Of a stretch of DNA of 64,000 nt, positions 34,934 to 43,407 are shown piece after piece. Numbering within the stretch: position 1 is the first letter of the stretch; each line of letters begins with the position of its first letter. A program made the position numbers and the translations under genes. The DNA is from ZC4RG25 sp023428365 (GTDB lineage Bacteria; Pseudomonadota; Alphaproteobacteria; Rhizobiales; Hyphomicrobiaceae): assembly GCA_050283925.1 (NCBI GenBank), contig JBNOAI010000001.1, positions 434,001 to 498,000 on the forward strand, in the 5' to 3' direction. A model generated the notes under the pieces. The model had not been told where the DNA came from. It searched no databases and saw only the letters and a list, made by a program, of their open reading frames with translations.

Positions 34934-36208
34934 TTACATCGGCAGTCTGGCGATCTGATTGGAGAAGTAATTGTCGATGGCAGTCTTGATCGACGCCGAC
35001 ACCTTCTCGCGCCATGCTTCTGATCTCAGGTTCTTGGCATCCTGCGCGTTGGTGACATAAGCGAGCTCGATCAGCACCGACGGCACTTTGGCGGTCTTGA
35101 GCACGCGGAAGTTCGCTTCCCGGTCGGCGTTCTGGCGCATCGATGTCGAGGCGCTCATGAATTCGATCACCGAGCGCGCGAACATGTCGGTGCGCTCCTT
35201 GGTGACGGCGACCTCGCGCTGTGCAAGGTCCGCCAGAATGTTCTTGATCGGGCCTGCTTCGCCGACAGTCTTCTGGACGGCGGCCAGTTCCTTACCGCTC
35301 AGCACACTTTCTGCGACTTCGGCGGTGGCGGACCGGCGAAGCGCATTGGCTGTTGAATCTCTCAGTGAATAGATGGTCGCGCCGCGGGCGTGCGAACCGG
35401 CGTAGTCGGCGTGTACCGCGATGAACAGCGATGCCTTGTTGCGTTCGGCGATCTCGCGGCGCTCATCGAGCGGCAGGAACACGTCGCGGTCCCGGGTCAT
35501 GACCACGCGATAACGGCCGCTCGCATTGAGCTGGTCGCGAAGGACGCGGCTGAATGCCAGAACGACTTCCTTTTCGACGGTCCCGTTCTTGATCGCGCCG
35601 GAATCATCGCCGCCGTGGCCGGGGTCGATGACGATCACGGGACGATAGGTTCGCGCCGCGATTTCCTCGGGCCGCAACGCCGGGCGCGGCATCGGCGGCT
35701 GAAGACTGGCTGCGCGGGCGACCTGTGCCTTGGCGTTCTTCTTTGCAGGGACGATGCCCTTGGCATGCGCGGCGGGTATCAGATCGAGGATCAGATGATG
35801 CGACTTCCCGTTCTTCTCGGCATCGGCACGCTCGACGACGACGGGGGCTGCGACGTCAATAACGATGCGTGACGTGCCCGGCGCGGAAAGGCCAACCCGG
35901 AACGATTGGACCAGCCCGGTTGCGGTGCCTTCCGATGCGCTGGGCAGCGTCATTTTGATGTCCGGCAGCTCGATGACCACCCGGTTCGGGTTGGACAGTG
36001 CGATGACGCTGAAGTCCACCTTGCGCTCTAGGCCGACGACGAAGCGGGTGCGCTGGGGAATGTCTGCGGTGACCGCGGCGGCTGCGATCACTTCGGCCGA
36101 GGCGGTGGGAGCAGTAGAGGTTTCGAGCATGAGCACACCAGCAAGCGCAACAAGGCAACAAACGGCCGTGCGCAGTGCTACGGTGCTCAATGCATTATGG
36201 AAAATCAT
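34934..36208 (-). CDS. amiC: N-acetylmuramoyl-L-alanine amidase (AmiC-like, AMIN + Amidase_3)
   Basis: This periplasmic zinc amidase cuts the stem peptide from peptidoglycan, usually during septum splitting. I chose ATG 36208 (424 residues), with GAGGGGG upstream. It opens a signal sequence (TVALRTAVCCLVALAGVLM). An AMIN-type domain for localisation spans roughly 40-150. The catalytic domain contains the zinc ligands His in IDPGHGGDDSG, Glu in GTVEKEVVL, His in FIAVHADY and the late Glu in PSVLIELAYVTN. A helical insertion with KTVGEAGPIKNILADLAQRE resembles the autoinhibitory helix of AmiA/B/C. Such enzymes are activated by EnvC-like partners, none of which is in the window. Confidence 0.92.
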   Translation of the reverse strand: MIFHNALSTVALRTAVCCLVALAGVLMLETSTAPTASAEVIAAAAVTADIPQRTRFVVGLERKVDFSVIALSNPNRVVIELPDIKMTLPSASEGTATGLVQSFRVGLSAPGTSRIVIDVAAPVVVERADAEKNGKSHHLILDLIPAAHAKGIVPAKKNAKAQVARAASLQPPMPRPALRPEEIAARTYRPVIVIDPGHGGDDSGAIKNGTVEKEVVLAFSRVLRDQLNASGRYRVVMTRDRDVFLPLDERREIAERNKASLFIAVHADYAGSHARGATIYSLRDSTANALRRSATAEVAESVLSGKELAAVQKTVGEAGPIKNILADLAQREVAVTKERTDMFARSVIEFMSASTSMRQNADREANFRVLKTAKVPSVLIELAYVTNAQDAKNLRSEAWREKVSASIKTAIDNYFSNQIARLPM

Positions 36209-36399
36209 GAAGTGCAAACCCCCTCTACGCACAACACGGATGATCCTGGCGAGGTGGTGATCCAGATGCCGGAGAATCGTGGCGTTTTGCTGATGCCTCC
36301 GAGGTATTGTTATGAAGTGCGAAAGGTTAATGAAGGGTTGACGCCTGCCTTGGCCGGACAATTGACCGTCGTCTGTCGACGTTAGGACAGCGGAAAGGA

Positions 36400-37053
36400 T
36401 CACCCCGGGGGGCGTTGTGGCGCCGGAGCTTTGCTCGCGCCGCTGCGGTTGGCCGATCCGGATTTACCGGATGGCTGCTGCGCCCTGGCCGCCGGTTCGC
36501 CGGAAGGAGCGGGAACCGCTGACTGTTGTTGAGCCGCCGCTGGACTGGAATTGGTCCGCATCTCAACGGCTATCCCATACAACCGCCACTCATTGCCTGC
36601 GAGCGTGAACATCATGTCGAACGTCACCTGCTCGGGGCGTGTGTCGATGAAGCCTGTCAGGCGCAGACGGCCGGCGTCGTCGATGGTTGGTTCGCGGACG
36701 AGTTTCGGATCGAAGAAGAGGACCGGCGAGAAATCGAGTTTGCGGCGGCGCAGATCGGCGAAGGCTTCAGTCAGCCGCGCCTGGGTGTTGTTGAGCTGAA
36801 AGTCTGGTGAGCCGAGATCGCGGAGCACGGAATAGTTGCCCGTGGTGTTGGCTTGCGACAGCGCGATCAGCATCGTGCGGATCAGCATGTTCATTTTGAG
36901 AGCGTCGGGCATCGGAGGGCCCGCGCGCGATGCATCCGACTGTGTTGGCTTCGGCTGGGCGTGTGCGCCAAACGGCGCCGCCTGCATGAAAAGCATGAAT
37001 GCAGTCATCAGCGCCGTTGCTCGGACGAGCATTCGCAGGGTCGAGGTCAGCAC
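36400..37053 (-). CDS. Conserved secreted protein of unknown function
   Basis: This 217-residue protein is not assigned to a known family by me. I chose GTG 37053 because GGAGG stands 5 nt before it and a signal peptide follows (LVRATALMTAFMLFMQAAPF, cleavage near AHAQ). The core (about 50-160) has a pattern LIRTMLIALSQANTTGNYSVLRDLGSP followed by an alternating beta region ending in WRLYGIAVEM, which resembles NTF2-like or small periplasmic folds. The C-terminal 55 residues are Ala/Pro/Ser/Gln-rich and disordered. It lies 190 bp upstream of the amidase gene in the same direction and could have an envelope role. Confidence 0.7.
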   Translation of the reverse strand: MLTSTLRMLVRATALMTAFMLFMQAAPFGAHAQPKPTQSDASRAGPPMPDALKMNMLIRTMLIALSQANTTGNYSVLRDLGSPDFQLNNTQARLTEAFADLRRRKLDFSPVLFFDPKLVREPTIDDAGRLRLTGFIDTRPEQVTFDMMFTLAGNEWRLYGIAVEMRTNSSPAAAQQQSAVPAPSGEPAARAQQPSGKSGSANRSGASKAPAPQRPPG

Positions 37054-37194
37054 ATCGGCCTCCAGTCGCTGAGGATGGATCACCTGCAATGCCGGTTCAC
37101 TCAGCTTACTGTATGTAGGCCGCTTATATCCAACGAACTTCGACAGATATGAACTGCGGTGAGAGCACCGGCAATGTTGCCACTGTTCCTCGAT

Positions 37195-37224
37195 GAAAAC
37201 GCCCCCGGCTTGCGGCCGGAGGCG
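37195..37224 (-). terminator. Terminator downstream of the outer-membrane protein gene
   Basis: CGCC-C-CCGGC pairs with G-CCGG-A-GGCG with a single mismatch. On the minus strand it is followed by GTTTTC. It lies 58 bp past the stop of the beta-barrel protein gene. Confidence 0.6.
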
Positions 37225-37281
37225 TGGCTGGGACGAGATACGAAGACCAGCAAGTCGTGTGTTGACAAATGCGCCTAAGCC

Positions 37282-38130
37282 TTACTTCATCGACGCCGCT
37301 GGTGCGTCTCCAAGTTTGATACTCAGCCTGGCAAAGACCGTATGCATCGCATCGGGATCGACTTTCATGGCGTATTCCGGATTGAAATCGAAGCCGGCGA
37401 ATTCTCCGACGGCCGTTCCCTTATGCGTTTTGCTGCCGAGGTCGACGTAATTGTATTCGACGCCGAGGATCAGGTTGGGGCGAACCATGAATTCGAGACC
37501 ACCGCCGATGGTCCAGCCGTGGTGCCGCTCACTTGTTTTGCCCGAAATGCTGTAGTCTTCGCTTCCGCAAACAAAGAGGCAGGCGCCCAGCTCTCCCGCG
37601 AGTTGCGTGTTCGTTCCGATTTCGGCGCCAGCGTATCCGCCTTTGGCGTAGATCATCCATTGGTTCCACGCAAAGCCGACGCGCCCAGTGAGCAAAAGGA
37701 GATGCCGCATATCGACGGTAATGTGCTCATCACCGGAGCCGAATATCTCGAAAGATCCCAGCCAGGTATGTTGGACGAAATTGAAGTTATAGGAGCCGCT
37801 AGCCGTGTCGTTGACGTCGCCAGCAGACAGGGAGGCTTCAAGGCCGAACACAAAGTGGCCGATCTGCCGTTGAACGCCAACATGTCCACCTGCGAGCCAG
37901 CCTTCGAGTTCGTGTGTTGTGCCTTTGCCCAGGCCCTTTAAGTGGAATTTCTCGAATTCCGTATCCTGGTCGAAACTCGTCCCGCCAGCGTGTACGCCGA
38001 CGTAAACGCCGGACCAGTCGTAGACGATTTCTGGAGGAGGAAGATCTTTGAGACTACCGCCCGCTTGAGCCCCGCCTGAAAAGGCGATGGTGGCTGCAAC
38101 GGACAAGGCCAACAGCATCCCCGCACGCAT
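37282..38130 (-). CDS. Outer-membrane beta-barrel protein (Omp25/31-like porin family)
   Basis: This is a 282-residue outer-membrane protein. I chose ATG 38130 because GGAG precedes it and a clean signal peptide follows (MRAGMLLALSVAATIAFSGG, cleavage near AQA-G). The mature part begins YDWSGVYVGVHAGG, the usual opening of Rhizobiales Omp25/31 and Omp_b-brl proteins. It then alternates beta strands with glycine-rich turns such as GWTIGGGLEFMVRPNLILGVEYNY. The final residues do not end in the classic aromatic residue, so either the barrel ends before a short tail or the match is loose. A two-cysteine loop (ACLFVC) is present. Function is unknown, probably structural. Confidence 0.85.
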   Translation of the reverse strand: MRAGMLLALSVAATIAFSGGAQAGGSLKDLPPPEIVYDWSGVYVGVHAGGTSFDQDTEFEKFHLKGLGKGTTHELEGWLAGGHVGVQRQIGHFVFGLEASLSAGDVNDTASGSYNFNFVQHTWLGSFEIFGSGDEHITVDMRHLLLLTGRVGFAWNQWMIYAKGGYAGAEIGTNTQLAGELGACLFVCGSEDYSISGKTSERHHGWTIGGGLEFMVRPNLILGVEYNYVDLGSKTHKGTAVGEFAGFDFNPEYAMKVDPDAMHTVFARLSIKLGDAPAASMK

Positions 38131-38302
38131 AACCCACACTCCATATACGCCACAAAAACAACACAACTAACCAAACGTTAATCATATGGCGTACACGAAT
38201 TGGTTGCGCGCCAGCCACACTGCACCGCGGGAGTGTGCAGCTTGCTGAAAATATGGGAATTTTTCGCGTGTTGGTGGACGGACCCGCGATGCGATTGCGT
38301 CG

Positions 38303-39067
38303 CTACGGCTTCACCAGCCGAGCATAGCCTTCCGCCACAGCTTCATCGAGAAGCGCCTTATATCCTGCGAACGCAGCATCCGTAGTGATGATTTCTCCGA
38401 GCGACACGTCGCGAAAATCGTCGATCTTACGATAAATGATCGGGGCACTGACGGGCACCAGCATGGCACGCTGCTTGTTGAGCGTGGTGATCAGTCCACG
38501 CATCTGACCGAGGCGATCGAGCTGCGAAACCACGATCATCCGCATCGCGCCTTTTGTCAGCGACACGAGATGAAGAAACATCGAGGCGGGTGGCACATAG
38601 AGGCGACCGCGATGGGCGTAGGGCGCATCGGGGCGATCGTGTTCCTCGAACAGCAGGCTCGGCCAGTCGGGATCCCAGGTGATATCGGTGCGGTAGGCAA
38701 CGATCTGCCCGGAATTCGAAAACGCCGGGCGTAGCGTCAGGTAACTGCCAATGTAGTCTTCGACCCCGGCGCGAGTATACGCGCCCATGTAAACGGGGGC
38801 GACCTCACGATTGAGACTAGGCTGACCGGGAGCGTCCCGGCCCACGGTTTGACCGCTCCATGCGGCTTTGATCTCATCGAAATCGAGCCCGAGCACCATG
38901 CAGACGTCAAACAGCGTCTGATCCCTGACAGTGCGCCCGTTCAATAGATTCTGGACAGTTTTCTCGTGGCAATCGGCGGCGTCGGCGAGTTCGGCTTGCG
39001 TCAGCTTCTTCTCGATCATCGCCGTGCGGATACGAGCCAAAGCAGGATTGCGCTCTGAGGCAGACAT
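38303..39067 (-). CDS. XRE-family transcriptional regulator with unknown C-terminal domain
   Basis: This is a DNA-binding protein of 254 residues. The N-terminal helix-turn-helix (about 8-60) reads KLTQAELADAADCHEKTVQNLL. The C-terminal 170 residues contain IVAYRTDITWDPDWPSLLFEEH and YAHRGRLYVPPASMFLHLVS and are not known to me. They may sense a ligand. I prefer ATG 39067; an in-frame GTG at 39076 is closer to GGAGAG. A 32-bp near-palindrome lies 18-49 bp upstream, which strongly suggests autoregulation. No obvious target operon adjoins it. Confidence 0.78.
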   Translation of the reverse strand: MSASERNPALARIRTAMIEKKLTQAELADAADCHEKTVQNLLNGRTVRDQTLFDVCMVLGLDFDEIKAAWSGQTVGRDAPGQPSLNREVAPVYMGAYTRAGVEDYIGSYLTLRPAFSNSGQIVAYRTDITWDPDWPSLLFEEHDRPDAPYAHRGRLYVPPASMFLHLVSLTKGAMRMIVVSQLDRLGQMRGLITTLNKQRAMLVPVSAPIIYRKIDDFRDVSLGEIITTDAAFAGYKALLDEAVAEGYARLVKP

Positions 39068-39084
39068 CGATCGCACGACTCTCC

Positions 39085-39116
39085 AATACCGGAACTTTCC
39101 TTAAAGTACCGGTATT
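39085..39116 (-). promoter_or_regulatory. 32-bp near-perfect palindrome upstream of the XRE gene
   Basis: AATACCGG-A-ACTTT, a CCTT centre, and AAAGT-A-CCGGTATT make two almost identical half-sites; outside the 4-bp centre one position pair per half mismatches. Its place just before the XRE gene makes it a likely operator for that regulator. Confidence 0.65.
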
Positions 39117-39181
39117 TGCCGACGAAGGCCAAACAGGAATTGCACATCCGCTAGGGTTCGCTGTGAGGCGTGCCGCTTGGG

Positions 39182-39913
39182 TCACGGAGCCGCGGCCAGC
39201 GCACCCCATAGTAGCAGTACGCCCGAGATCAGCATCATGGCTTCCATGATCGCCCGAAACTGAGAGGCATCGAAGCGGAGCACGATGTGCTTGGCGAACC
39301 AAGACCCCAGCATGAGGGTCGCGCCGACAGCCAAGCCCCGTCCCATCGTTTCAACGGGCAGAGCGCCGAAGTTTCGAAACACGATGGCCTTGGTCACGGC
39401 GACGGCGACGGAACCCGCGGCTTCCGTTGCAATGTAGGCACCTTTGACCAGCCCGTAAGCCAGGAAGAAGGGCGTGTTGATCGGCCCTGTCGTTGCGACG
39501 AGGCCGGTGAGGAAGCCGATACAGGCGCCGACGACGGCCATGCCGCCGAGGCCGATCGTCCAGCCGCGCGCGGTGAACCAGCGGCGCGCCGGGATCATGA
39601 TGATCAAGAAAGCGCCAAGTGCCGCTTCCAGGAAGCGAGCGTTCAGGCTGACGAGAATGCGAGCGCCGAGGGCTGCGGCTGGAACCGCAGTCGCGCAGTA
39701 GACCGCAGTGAGGCGCCAATCGACTTCACGCCACCAAACACCCACGCGGGACACATTCGCCAGAATTGCGGCCAGCGCCATGATCGGGACGGCTTCCTTC
39801 GGCCCGAACATCGCCACCAGTGCTGGCAGCATGATCACTGAGGAGCCGAAGCCGACGACGCCTCCCAGCGTGCCGGCAATAATGCCGAGAATGATGATCA
39901 GAGCCCACAGCAT
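39182..39913 (-). CDS. Sulfite exporter TauE/SafE (TSUP) family membrane protein
   Basis: This is a membrane transporter of 243 residues with about 7-8 helices. I chose ATG 39913 because AGGAGG stands 8 nt before it; the upstream frame is not membrane-like. The first repeat begins IIILGIIAGTLGGVVGFGSS, and the second contains GMAVVGACIGFLTGLVATTGPINTPFF, the two glycine-rich signatures of TSUP. Family members export sulfite, sulfoacetate or other anions. Nothing in the neighbourhood defines the substrate. Confidence 0.85.
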   Translation of the reverse strand: MLWALIIILGIIAGTLGGVVGFGSSVIMLPALVAMFGPKEAVPIMALAAILANVSRVGVWWREVDWRLTAVYCATAVPAAALGARILVSLNARFLEAALGAFLIIMIPARRWFTARGWTIGLGGMAVVGACIGFLTGLVATTGPINTPFFLAYGLVKGAYIATEAAGSVAVAVTKAIVFRNFGALPVETMGRGLAVGATLMLGSWFAKHIVLRFDASQFRAIMEAMMLISGVLLLWGALAAAP

Positions 39914-40081
39914 GGGGTTGCCTCCTTGCAGGAGGTTGCTGGTCGGCGCTGGGTCATGAAAGCGATCAGGTCTCGAGGGCTGAAACTGGCCGCCGCAATG
40001 AAGCCGACGAGCCAACTCTTCTTGCCATGCTTCGGTTTCGCATGACAATTGAAAGTCCTGAAATCCTCGGATCCGGGTTCG

Positions 40082-40534
40082 TCAGCGCACCGCTTCCGTC
40101 AGGACTTCCAGTTCGACCGGCGTGAGGCCCCTGCCCGTCATGCCAATGACTTCGGCTGCTTTCTCCGAGAGGTCGATAACGCGACCGGCAATGAACGGGC
40201 CTCGGTCGTTGATCCGGACCACGACGCTGTTGCCGGTCCGGCTGTCGGTCACGCGCACCAGGCTATTGAACGGTAGCGTTCGGTGCGCCGCTGTTAGCTC
40301 TCTTTTGTTGAAGGGCTCACCGGAGGCCGTCTTCTGCCCCTGCCAGTAGTAGGAGGCAATGCCTTTCAGGCTGTGAGATTGATCGCGGAGCCCTGTGGAT
40401 TGAGGACGCACGGCCAATGTCACACGCGTTTGCCAATCGCCGATACTGTCGCTGGACATGGCTAGGTCTGCCCATGTCAGGCTCATGCATACGGCAAGGA
40501 CTGGCGAGACAAATGCGAAATGTCGGCGAAGCAC
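40082..40534 (-). CDS. RlpA-like double-psi beta-barrel protein (copy 1)
   Basis: This is a secreted cell-envelope protein of 150 residues related to the septal lytic transglycosylase RlpA. A signal-like N-terminus (FAFVSPVLAVCMSLTW) is followed by the DPBB domain (about 58-148). That domain contains KGIASYYWQGQKTASGE, AAHRTLPFNSLVRVTD and INDRGPFIAGRVIDLS, including the catalytic-type NDRGPF motif. The segment YYWQGQ lacks the usual GxxFHG of RlpA. There is no SPOR domain. A second copy lies 142 bp away in the same direction, so the pair looks like a tandem duplication. Confidence 0.82.
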   Translation of the reverse strand: MLRRHFAFVSPVLAVCMSLTWADLAMSSDSIGDWQTRVTLAVRPQSTGLRDQSHSLKGIASYYWQGQKTASGEPFNKRELTAAHRTLPFNSLVRVTDSRTGNSVVVRINDRGPFIAGRVIDLSEKAAEVIGMTGRGLTPVELEVLTEAVR

Positions 40535-40618
40535 GATGAAGCGGGAGGTCCGGATGATGACGTTGGCTGCTTCTGTGAGCCGATTCGGGCGCTGAAAAGG
40601 CAGCGGCTCCGAAACTCA

Positions 40619-40651
40619 CAACGAGCGGCCGAAGGAAACGGCCGCTCGTTG
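40619..40651 (-). terminator. Hairpin between the two RlpA-like genes
   Basis: CAACGAGCGGCCG and CGGCCGCTCGTTG form a perfect 13-bp stem with a 7-nt loop, 26 bp after the stop of the second copy. There is no long T-run, but the stem is very stable. Confidence 0.65.
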
Positions 40652-40676
40652 TTGCGTGTGACCTGTGGGGGCGAGC

Positions 40677-41255
40677 TTAGCGGCTCACGACCTCGACGCT
40701 GACCGGAACGACGCCGGCACCCTTCATGCCGATAGCGCCAGCAGCGGCGTCGGACAGATCGATGATCCGGCCACCGATGTACGGGCCGCGGTCATTAATC
40801 GTCACGTGGACGGTGCGACCGTTGCGCTTATTGGTGACTTTGACGCGCGTGCCGAACGGCAATGTCTTGTGCGCAGCGGTCATTGCCCGCGGATTGAACC
40901 ATCCGCCGGAAGCAACACGCTGGGGCTGCCAATAGTAAGAGGCGATACCGTGCAGGGCATGGCCACGCGCTCTTACGTTAGCGTGAGCCTGACGCTGCAT
41001 GTGCGTGACCTTGCTGACAGTCCGGGTCCGCTTGGCCGAGCGCGAGCGATACGATTTCGTCGTACGGACGCTCTTCTTGCGCGTGTAGTGGGCGCGGTTG
41101 GTCGATGCCTTGCGCTTCGAATAAGACTTCTTGCTCGTGTCGGACACATGCGCCGTCCGAGTGGCACCTGTTGCGTCCTTCGACGTCACAGCCTGGGCCT
41201 GAGAAGCAAACAACATGACACCTATCGCCCAGATAAGCGTGAGCAGCCGATTCAT
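40677..41255 (-). CDS. RlpA-like double-psi beta-barrel protein (copy 2)
   Basis: This 192-residue relative of 40082-40534 has a signal peptide (LTLIWAIGVMLFASQAQA). A very basic Ser/Thr/Arg/Lys/Tyr-rich linker of about 65 residues follows (RTTKSYRSRSAKRTRTVSK), then the DPBB domain (HGIASYYWQPQRVASGG, AAHKTLPFGTRVKVTN, INDRGPYIGGRIIDLS). The linker could bind the negatively charged cell wall. The same YYWQxQ variant occurs as in copy 1. RlpA proteins cleave peptide-free glycan strands, but no SPOR domain is present to target the septum. Catalytic activity here is assumed, not shown. Confidence 0.82.
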   Translation of the reverse strand: MNRLLTLIWAIGVMLFASQAQAVTSKDATGATRTAHVSDTSKKSYSKRKASTNRAHYTRKKSVRTTKSYRSRSAKRTRTVSKVTHMQRQAHANVRARGHALHGIASYYWQPQRVASGGWFNPRAMTAAHKTLPFGTRVKVTNKRNGRTVHVTINDRGPYIGGRIIDLSDAAAGAIGMKGAGVVPVSVEVVSR

Positions 41256-41378
41256 GAAACCTCCATGTACGCAAATGGCGACAGCCTGGCCGGCGCGTTC
41301 AGGTACCTCGTGATTAATGGATTGGTCTTGGGCAGGATGTGCCCGTAAAACGCGAGCTATTTCGTGTTAACTCTTACG

Positions 41379-41573
41379 TTAGACCCCTAGAAGTGAACGC
41401 ACCGTCTTAGCCAACTGCCAAAAGTTATTCTGTCGCTGTTGGTAACAGACATAGTTGTTGTCTGGCGAGCGGAAGACAGCATCGGCGTGTTTCGCCGTCA
41501 ACTCCAAAATATGAACGGTGTTTACTACCTTTACTGTCACGAATAAATATTCAGCATTCACCGTTTCGGCCAA
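41379..41573 (-). CDS. Possible small hypothetical protein (uncertain)
   Basis: A 64-codon frame starts at TTG 41573 and has natural-looking composition (EYLFVTVKVVNTVHILELTA and CYQQRQNNFWQLAKTVRSLL). The same frame stays open upstream into the 3' end of chpT without a good start codon or Shine-Dalgarno sequence. It could be a small gene, a remnant or chance. The remaining parts of the 391-bp gap (41256-41646) show nothing else. Confidence 0.25.
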   Translation of the reverse strand: MAETVNAEYLFVTVKVVNTVHILELTAKHADAVFRSPDNNYVCYQQRQNNFWQLAKTVRSLLGV

Positions 41574-41646
41574 ACGGCGAACGAGGTAGCGGCCCGGAAA
41601 GGCGGCGGAAACATCCTTGGTCGGATTTTGGTCGTCCGTGAGGGGA

Positions 41647-42303
41647 CTATCTTCTCGATGGCGGTTTTGGTCGTGCTGTCAGCACGATATCGGCACCGTC
41701 CTTATGGATGCCGATGGTCATACCGGCTGTCCCGGATAGACGCCAAGTATAGTAGGCCTGGATCGTCATGGCATCGAGCTGAGGTGTCGGCCCACCACTG
41801 ACGAACTCCCCAAGATGCTGGGGCGGACGTGCGCTTGTGCCGCGGCAACGAATGGAGAACGCAGGCGATTCCAGCGAGCCCGACATGGAGACTTCCACTT
41901 CGCCGCCGCGCGGGAGAGCCGTGATCGCACTCGCGATAAGGTTGAGAAGCAGCTTGACCCGGTCTTTAATCATATGACCGGGTGGAATCTTCCAAACCAG
42001 GGAGTGCTTGCCCTTACCAACGAAGCCGCGGGAGATCTGCTCGGCGGTGCCGAGGTCGATGACAGCGCCGGCCGATCCGGCTGCTCCGAATGCAAATCGC
42101 GCGAATTGCAGCCTTGCTGAGGCCTGCTCCGTTACATTGCGGATGACATCGAGGGCGTAGTTGCGCGCATCGGCGTTGTCGTCCTCGTCGAGGATTTCCA
42201 GGCCATTATAGATTGCGCCCACCGGCCCGATAACGTCGTGGCAGATCTTGCTGGAGATGAGTGCTGATAGCTCGAGATCGGTAAGTTGTGAGCTCTGGCT
42301 CAT
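41647..42303 (-). CDS. chpT: ChpT, histidine phosphotransferase of the CckA-ChpT-CtrA relay
   Basis: ChpT passes phosphate from the kinase CckA to CtrA and CpdR, which control the alphaproteobacterial cell cycle. The protein has 218 residues from ATG 42303, with AGGGGG upstream; a TTG one codon earlier is an unlikely start. The phospho-accepting His is H22 in SSKICHDVIGPVGAIYNGLEIL. The rest resembles a degenerate kinase ATPase domain (VKLLLNLIASAITALPRGGEVEV) that no longer needs ATP. It is divergent from cysQ across 256 bp. CckA and CtrA genes are not in the window. Confidence 0.9.
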   Translation of the reverse strand: MSQSSQLTDLELSALISSKICHDVIGPVGAIYNGLEILDEDDNADARNYALDVIRNVTEQASARLQFARFAFGAAGSAGAVIDLGTAEQISRGFVGKGKHSLVWKIPPGHMIKDRVKLLLNLIASAITALPRGGEVEVSMSGSLESPAFSIRCRGTSARPPQHLGEFVSGGPTPQLDAMTIQAYYTWRLSGTAGMTIGIHKDGADIVLTARPKPPSRR

Positions 42304-42559
42304 CAAGGCCCCCTGATGTCATCTCCGTCACAGCCCAAGCGCAGGAGGCGCAAACGCGGGCAAACAGCACCTTGAACAGTGCGCATCTTGCGTTGATACA
42401 TGCCTCGCCGTCGTATTGCCAAGATTGGATAGCGTCAGGTTCGCGTTTGAGCTGCAATTCCTGGGGAGTGGGGCGTTCGGGCAACGCCGTAACCCTTCCC
42501 TTCGTGGAATTAGAGAAGAGCCGTGCTGAGCGGCGAACTTGCGGGGAAGCTAAAGACTT

Positions 42560-43390
42560 ATGACATCGCTCGACCATAGCAAGCTGGCCGACCAGTTGCT
42601 GATTCCGGTGCTAGAAGCAGGCGCCGCTACGATGCGTCATCGGCGCGTCGGCGTCGCGGTGGAGAGCAAGGCCGATCTCTCGCCCGTCACCGCTGCGGAT
42701 CGGGAAGCCGAGGAGATCATCCTCGCGGCGCTCGCCAAGTTCGCTCCGGGAATTCCGGTCATTGCTGAAGAAGCCATGAGTCGCGGAGAGGTATCGGCGG
42801 TCGCGCAGTCGTTTTTTCTCGTCGATCCGCTCGACGGTACGAAGGAATATGTGAAGGGGGGCACGGACTTCACGGTCAATATCGGACTGATCGTGGACCG
42901 CGTTCCTGTCTTCGGCATGATCTACGCGCCTGCGATTGACCAGCTCACGATGACGCTGGGAAGTCATCGCGCCGTCGAGGTGAAGATTTCGCCCGAGGCC
43001 CGGCCAACGGGCTTGAGCGCGTTGCAGCTGACCGACATCCAGACGCGAGAGCCGGATCCGCAAAGGCTGGTGGCTGTCGGCAGCAAATCACATCGCACAG
43101 CCGGCGATTCGGCGTTCCAAGCTGATCCGCGGATTACCGGCTATCGGGAGATCGGCTCATCGCTCAAGTTCTGGCTGGTGGCACGCGGCGAAGCCGATAT
43201 CTATCCGCGGTTCGGACCGACCTGCGAATGGGATACAGCTGCTGGACACGCGATCGTGCTCGCGGCCGGCGGCGCCGTGACGGCTGCGGGTGGAGGGCCT
43301 TTCCTTTACGGCAAAACCGAAACGGGCTTCCTCAATTCGCCCTTCACCGCTTGGGGGCGGTCGTCGTTGATCTCGCAGTTTTCCCTGTAG
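42560..43390 (+). CDS. cysQ: CysQ, 3'(2'),5'-bisphosphate nucleotidase
   Basis: This magnesium-dependent phosphatase hydrolyses 3'-phosphoadenosine 5'-phosphate, the by-product of sulfate activation. It has 276 residues of the inositol monophosphatase fold. Metal-site motifs are the Glu pair in VIAEEAM (E70-E71), DPLDGT (89-94) and the later WDTAAGHAIVLAAGG (224-238). SPVTAADREAEEII (41-54) supplies the mobile loop. The EYVKGGTDFTVNIGL segment after DPLDGT is typical of CysQ rather than inositol phosphatase. The start has GGGAAG about 10 nt upstream. Sulfate assimilation genes are not adjacent. Confidence 0.9.
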   Translation: MTSLDHSKLADQLLIPVLEAGAATMRHRRVGVAVESKADLSPVTAADREAEEIILAALAKFAPGIPVIAEEAMSRGEVSAVAQSFFLVDPLDGTKEYVKGGTDFTVNIGLIVDRVPVFGMIYAPAIDQLTMTLGSHRAVEVKISPEARPTGLSALQLTDIQTREPDPQRLVAVGSKSHRTAGDSAFQADPRITGYREIGSSLKFWLVARGEADIYPRFGPTCEWDTAAGHAIVLAAGGAVTAAGGGPFLYGKTETGFLNSPFTAWGRSSLISQFSL

Positions 43391-43407
43391 ACCGGAAAGG
43401 TCCGACG

